A stretch of 5,280 nt of DNA, from the NCBI GenBank assembly GCA_021804525.1, contig JAJZHJ010000130.1, forward strand, positions 1 through 5,280, written 5' to 3'. Shown piece after piece: positions 4,134 through 5,280 of the stretch. A program made the translations under genes and the position numbers. Source of the DNA: Bacteroidota bacterium (GTDB taxonomy: Bacteria; Bacteroidota; Bacteroidia; Bacteroidales; Paludibacteraceae). A model generated the notes under the pieces. It was not told the DNA's origin and ran no database searches. It saw nothing but the letters and a program-made list of their open reading frames with translations. The stretch's first letter is position 1. The number at the start of each line of letters is the position of its first letter.

Positions 4134-5280
4134 TTTGTCGGAGTTGTCGGCGTATGTCCGCTTGTTGTGTCCACAAACCCAATAAATGGAGCTACTAACG
4201 TACCCCTTACAAAGGTGATTACAGCAACCTTTAACGAACAAATGAATCCTTTAACGATAACGGGAACATCGTTTACTGTACAAGAAGGATCAAATCCAGT
4301 TGCGGGAACTGTTTCATACAGTGGAACAACAGCAACCTTTACACCTTCCAGTAAACTTGACCCCAGTACTACCTTTACGGGTAAAATTACTACATCGGCG
4401 AAGGATCCAATGGGCAATGCCATACAAACTGATTTTGTGTGGACTTTTAGTACCGGTGCCATTGCATATCCTACGGTCATTAGTACTGATCCGTTAAATC
4501 TGGCTACTCTCGTGTCTCTCAACAAAGTCGTAGCGGCAACGTTTAACATGAAAATGGATCCGACAACAATTACAGCAACGACTGTTACCCTAAAACAAGG
4601 AACGACGGCTATTGCAGGAACTGTTGCGTATGTTGATTCAACGGTAACCTTTACACCAACAGTGGCTCTTTCTCCCAACACAGTTTATACTGGAACTGTC
4701 ACTACCGGAGCAAAAAATCCATTAGGATATGGATTGCAAAGTAATTATGTATGGACATTTACTACCGATGCGTCGCCAACCGTTATTTCAACGGATCCGA
4801 CCAATAATGCTACGGGTGTAGCTCTGAATAAAGTAGTTGCTGCCACTTTTAGTGTGTTGATGAATCCAGTGACGATTACAACGACAACGTTTACCGTTAA
4901 ACAAGGAACAACGTTAATAGCAGGAACCGTTGCTTACAGTGGTTCAACGGCAACCTTTACCCCTACGACTCCTTTTACAGCAAACACGGTTTATACGGGT
5001 ACTATTACAACAGGAGCGAAAAATTTGCAAGGCACAGCTTTAGCAAGTAACTATGTCTGGACCTTTACTACGGCTGCCAATGTTCCTCCTACGGTGATTT
5101 CTACCGACCCGACTAATAATGCTACGGGCGTAGCTGTGAATAAAGTGATTGCAGCCACTTTTAGTGTTCCTATGGATCCGACAACGATCACTACGTCAAC
5201 TTTTACCCTGAAACAAGGGACAACGGCAGTGTCAGGAGCCGTTACGTATAGTGGTTCGACGGCATCATTTACCCCTTCGA
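4059..5280 (+). CDS. Probable surface lipoprotein with bacterial Ig-like (Big_5/SbsA-type) repeats, partial
   Basis: The 5' 407 codons are visible and the frame runs off the window without a stop. Residues 1-20 are a lipoprotein signal peptide (MKKKK, then a hydrophobic core) with lipobox FLAGC and lipidated Cys21. Lys-Lys-Asp-Asp follows at 22-25, resembling the lipoprotein export signal that sends Bacteroidota lipoproteins to the cell surface. The rest is Thr/Ser/Val-rich and made of Ig-like repeats at about 34-134, 138-238, 240-340 and 344-407 (cut). Each has a P-x-V-x-S-T-[DN]-P start, a TFxxxM[ND]P motif, GTV.YsgstaTFTP and a VWTF end. The start is unambiguous because the signal peptide begins there. 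The gene follows the terminator and is probably a separate unit. Similar repeats in Bacteroidota, as I recall, often precede an ice-binding-like (DUF3494) or other adhesive domain, but that part is not visible. The reverse-strand frame over this gene is a composition shadow. Confidence 0.9.
   Translation, partial: MKKKKLLTAIAILSIVFLAGCKKDDFVGVVGVCPLVVSTNPINGATNVPLTKVITATFNEQMNPLTITGTSFTVQEGSNPVAGTVSYSGTTATFTPSSKLDPSTTFTGKITTSAKDPMGNAIQTDFVWTFSTGAIAYPTVISTDPLNLATLVSLNKVVAATFNMKMDPTTITATTVTLKQGTTAIAGTVAYVDSTVTFTPTVALSPNTVYTGTVTTGAKNPLGYGLQSNYVWTFTTDASPTVISTDPTNNATGVALNKVVAATFSVLMNPVTITTTTFTVKQGTTLIAGTVAYSGSTATFTPTTPFTANTVYTGTITTGAKNLQGTALASNYVWTFTTAANVPPTVISTDPTNNATGVAVNKVIAATFSVPMDPTTITTSTFTLKQGTTAVSGAVTYSGSTASFTPS
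4158..5279 (+). repeat. Tandem Ig-like repeats, three complete and one partial
   Basis: Units are at 4158-4460, 4470-4772, 4776-5078 and 5088-5279 (cut by the window). The period, measured at the STxP motif, is 104, 102 and 104 codons. Copy 1 is the most divergent (FNEQMNP, VQEGSNP). Copies 3 and 4 are closest, sharing STDPTNNATGVA and YSGSTA with many synonymous DNA changes, which points to later duplication at the distal end under protein-level constraint. Confidence 0.88.

Noticed and set aside
4300..4497. Plus-strand 65-codon frame within the lipoprotein gene
   Set aside because: It lies in another frame of a clearly coding repeat region and has no start signal or family.
3929..4681. Reverse-strand open frame of 250 codons opposite the lipoprotein gene
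   Set aside because: It is the complement of a Thr/Val-rich repeat gene with a clear signal peptide on the plus strand. The reverse product has no recognisable domain, reads across the end of the terminator region, and owes its length to the composition of the repeats.

Overview
The window looks like a chromosomal segment from a member of the Bacteroidota. The evidence is the AT-leaning composition, A-rich leaders without well-placed Shine-Dalgarno sequences, signalling proteins of a style I associate with this phylum, and a lipoprotein whose mature N-terminus (Cys-Lys-Lys-Asp-Asp) resembles the Bacteroidota surface-export signal. I cannot assign a genus.

Layout. Positions 1-428 hold no convincing gene, only AT-rich upstream DNA with a weak promoter candidate and a dubious 27-codon ORF. 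Positions 429-3844 form a compact same-strand cluster of three genes: a small AraC-type DNA-binding protein with an HMA-like (ferredoxin-fold) N-terminal segment (429-1010), a soluble hybrid histidine kinase with two tandem PAS domains, HisKA, HATPase, receiver and HPt domains (1039-3399), and a single-domain response regulator (3410-3844). The gaps are 28 and 10 nt, so they are probably one operon. A strong hairpin at 3883-3923 with a T-run closes it. From 4059 to the window edge runs the 5' part of a second transcription unit: a lipoprotein made of roughly 103-residue bacterial Ig-like repeats, of which three complete copies and a partial fourth are visible.

How the genes may work together. 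The kinase carries every residue needed for a His-Asp-His relay (His290, Asp579, His721), and the stand-alone receiver (Asp57) is the obvious final Asp. Neither the kinase nor the receiver has a DNA-binding domain, so the co-encoded AraC-type protein is the natural candidate for transcriptional output, but nothing in the sequence proves the link. The kinase has no membrane segment, so its input is presumably cytoplasmic. Whether the cassette controls the adjacent surface lipoprotein is open, because the terminator separates them.

The most notable points are the HMA-like domain on the AraC protein with one cysteine of the usual CxxC pair replaced by serine, a 10-bp block repeated just upstream of both the kinase and receiver starts, an out-of-frame start codon abutting the AraC stop, and a perfect 11-bp-arm palindrome inside the receiver gene. 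I see no rRNA, tRNA, CRISPR, insertion sequence or phage feature.
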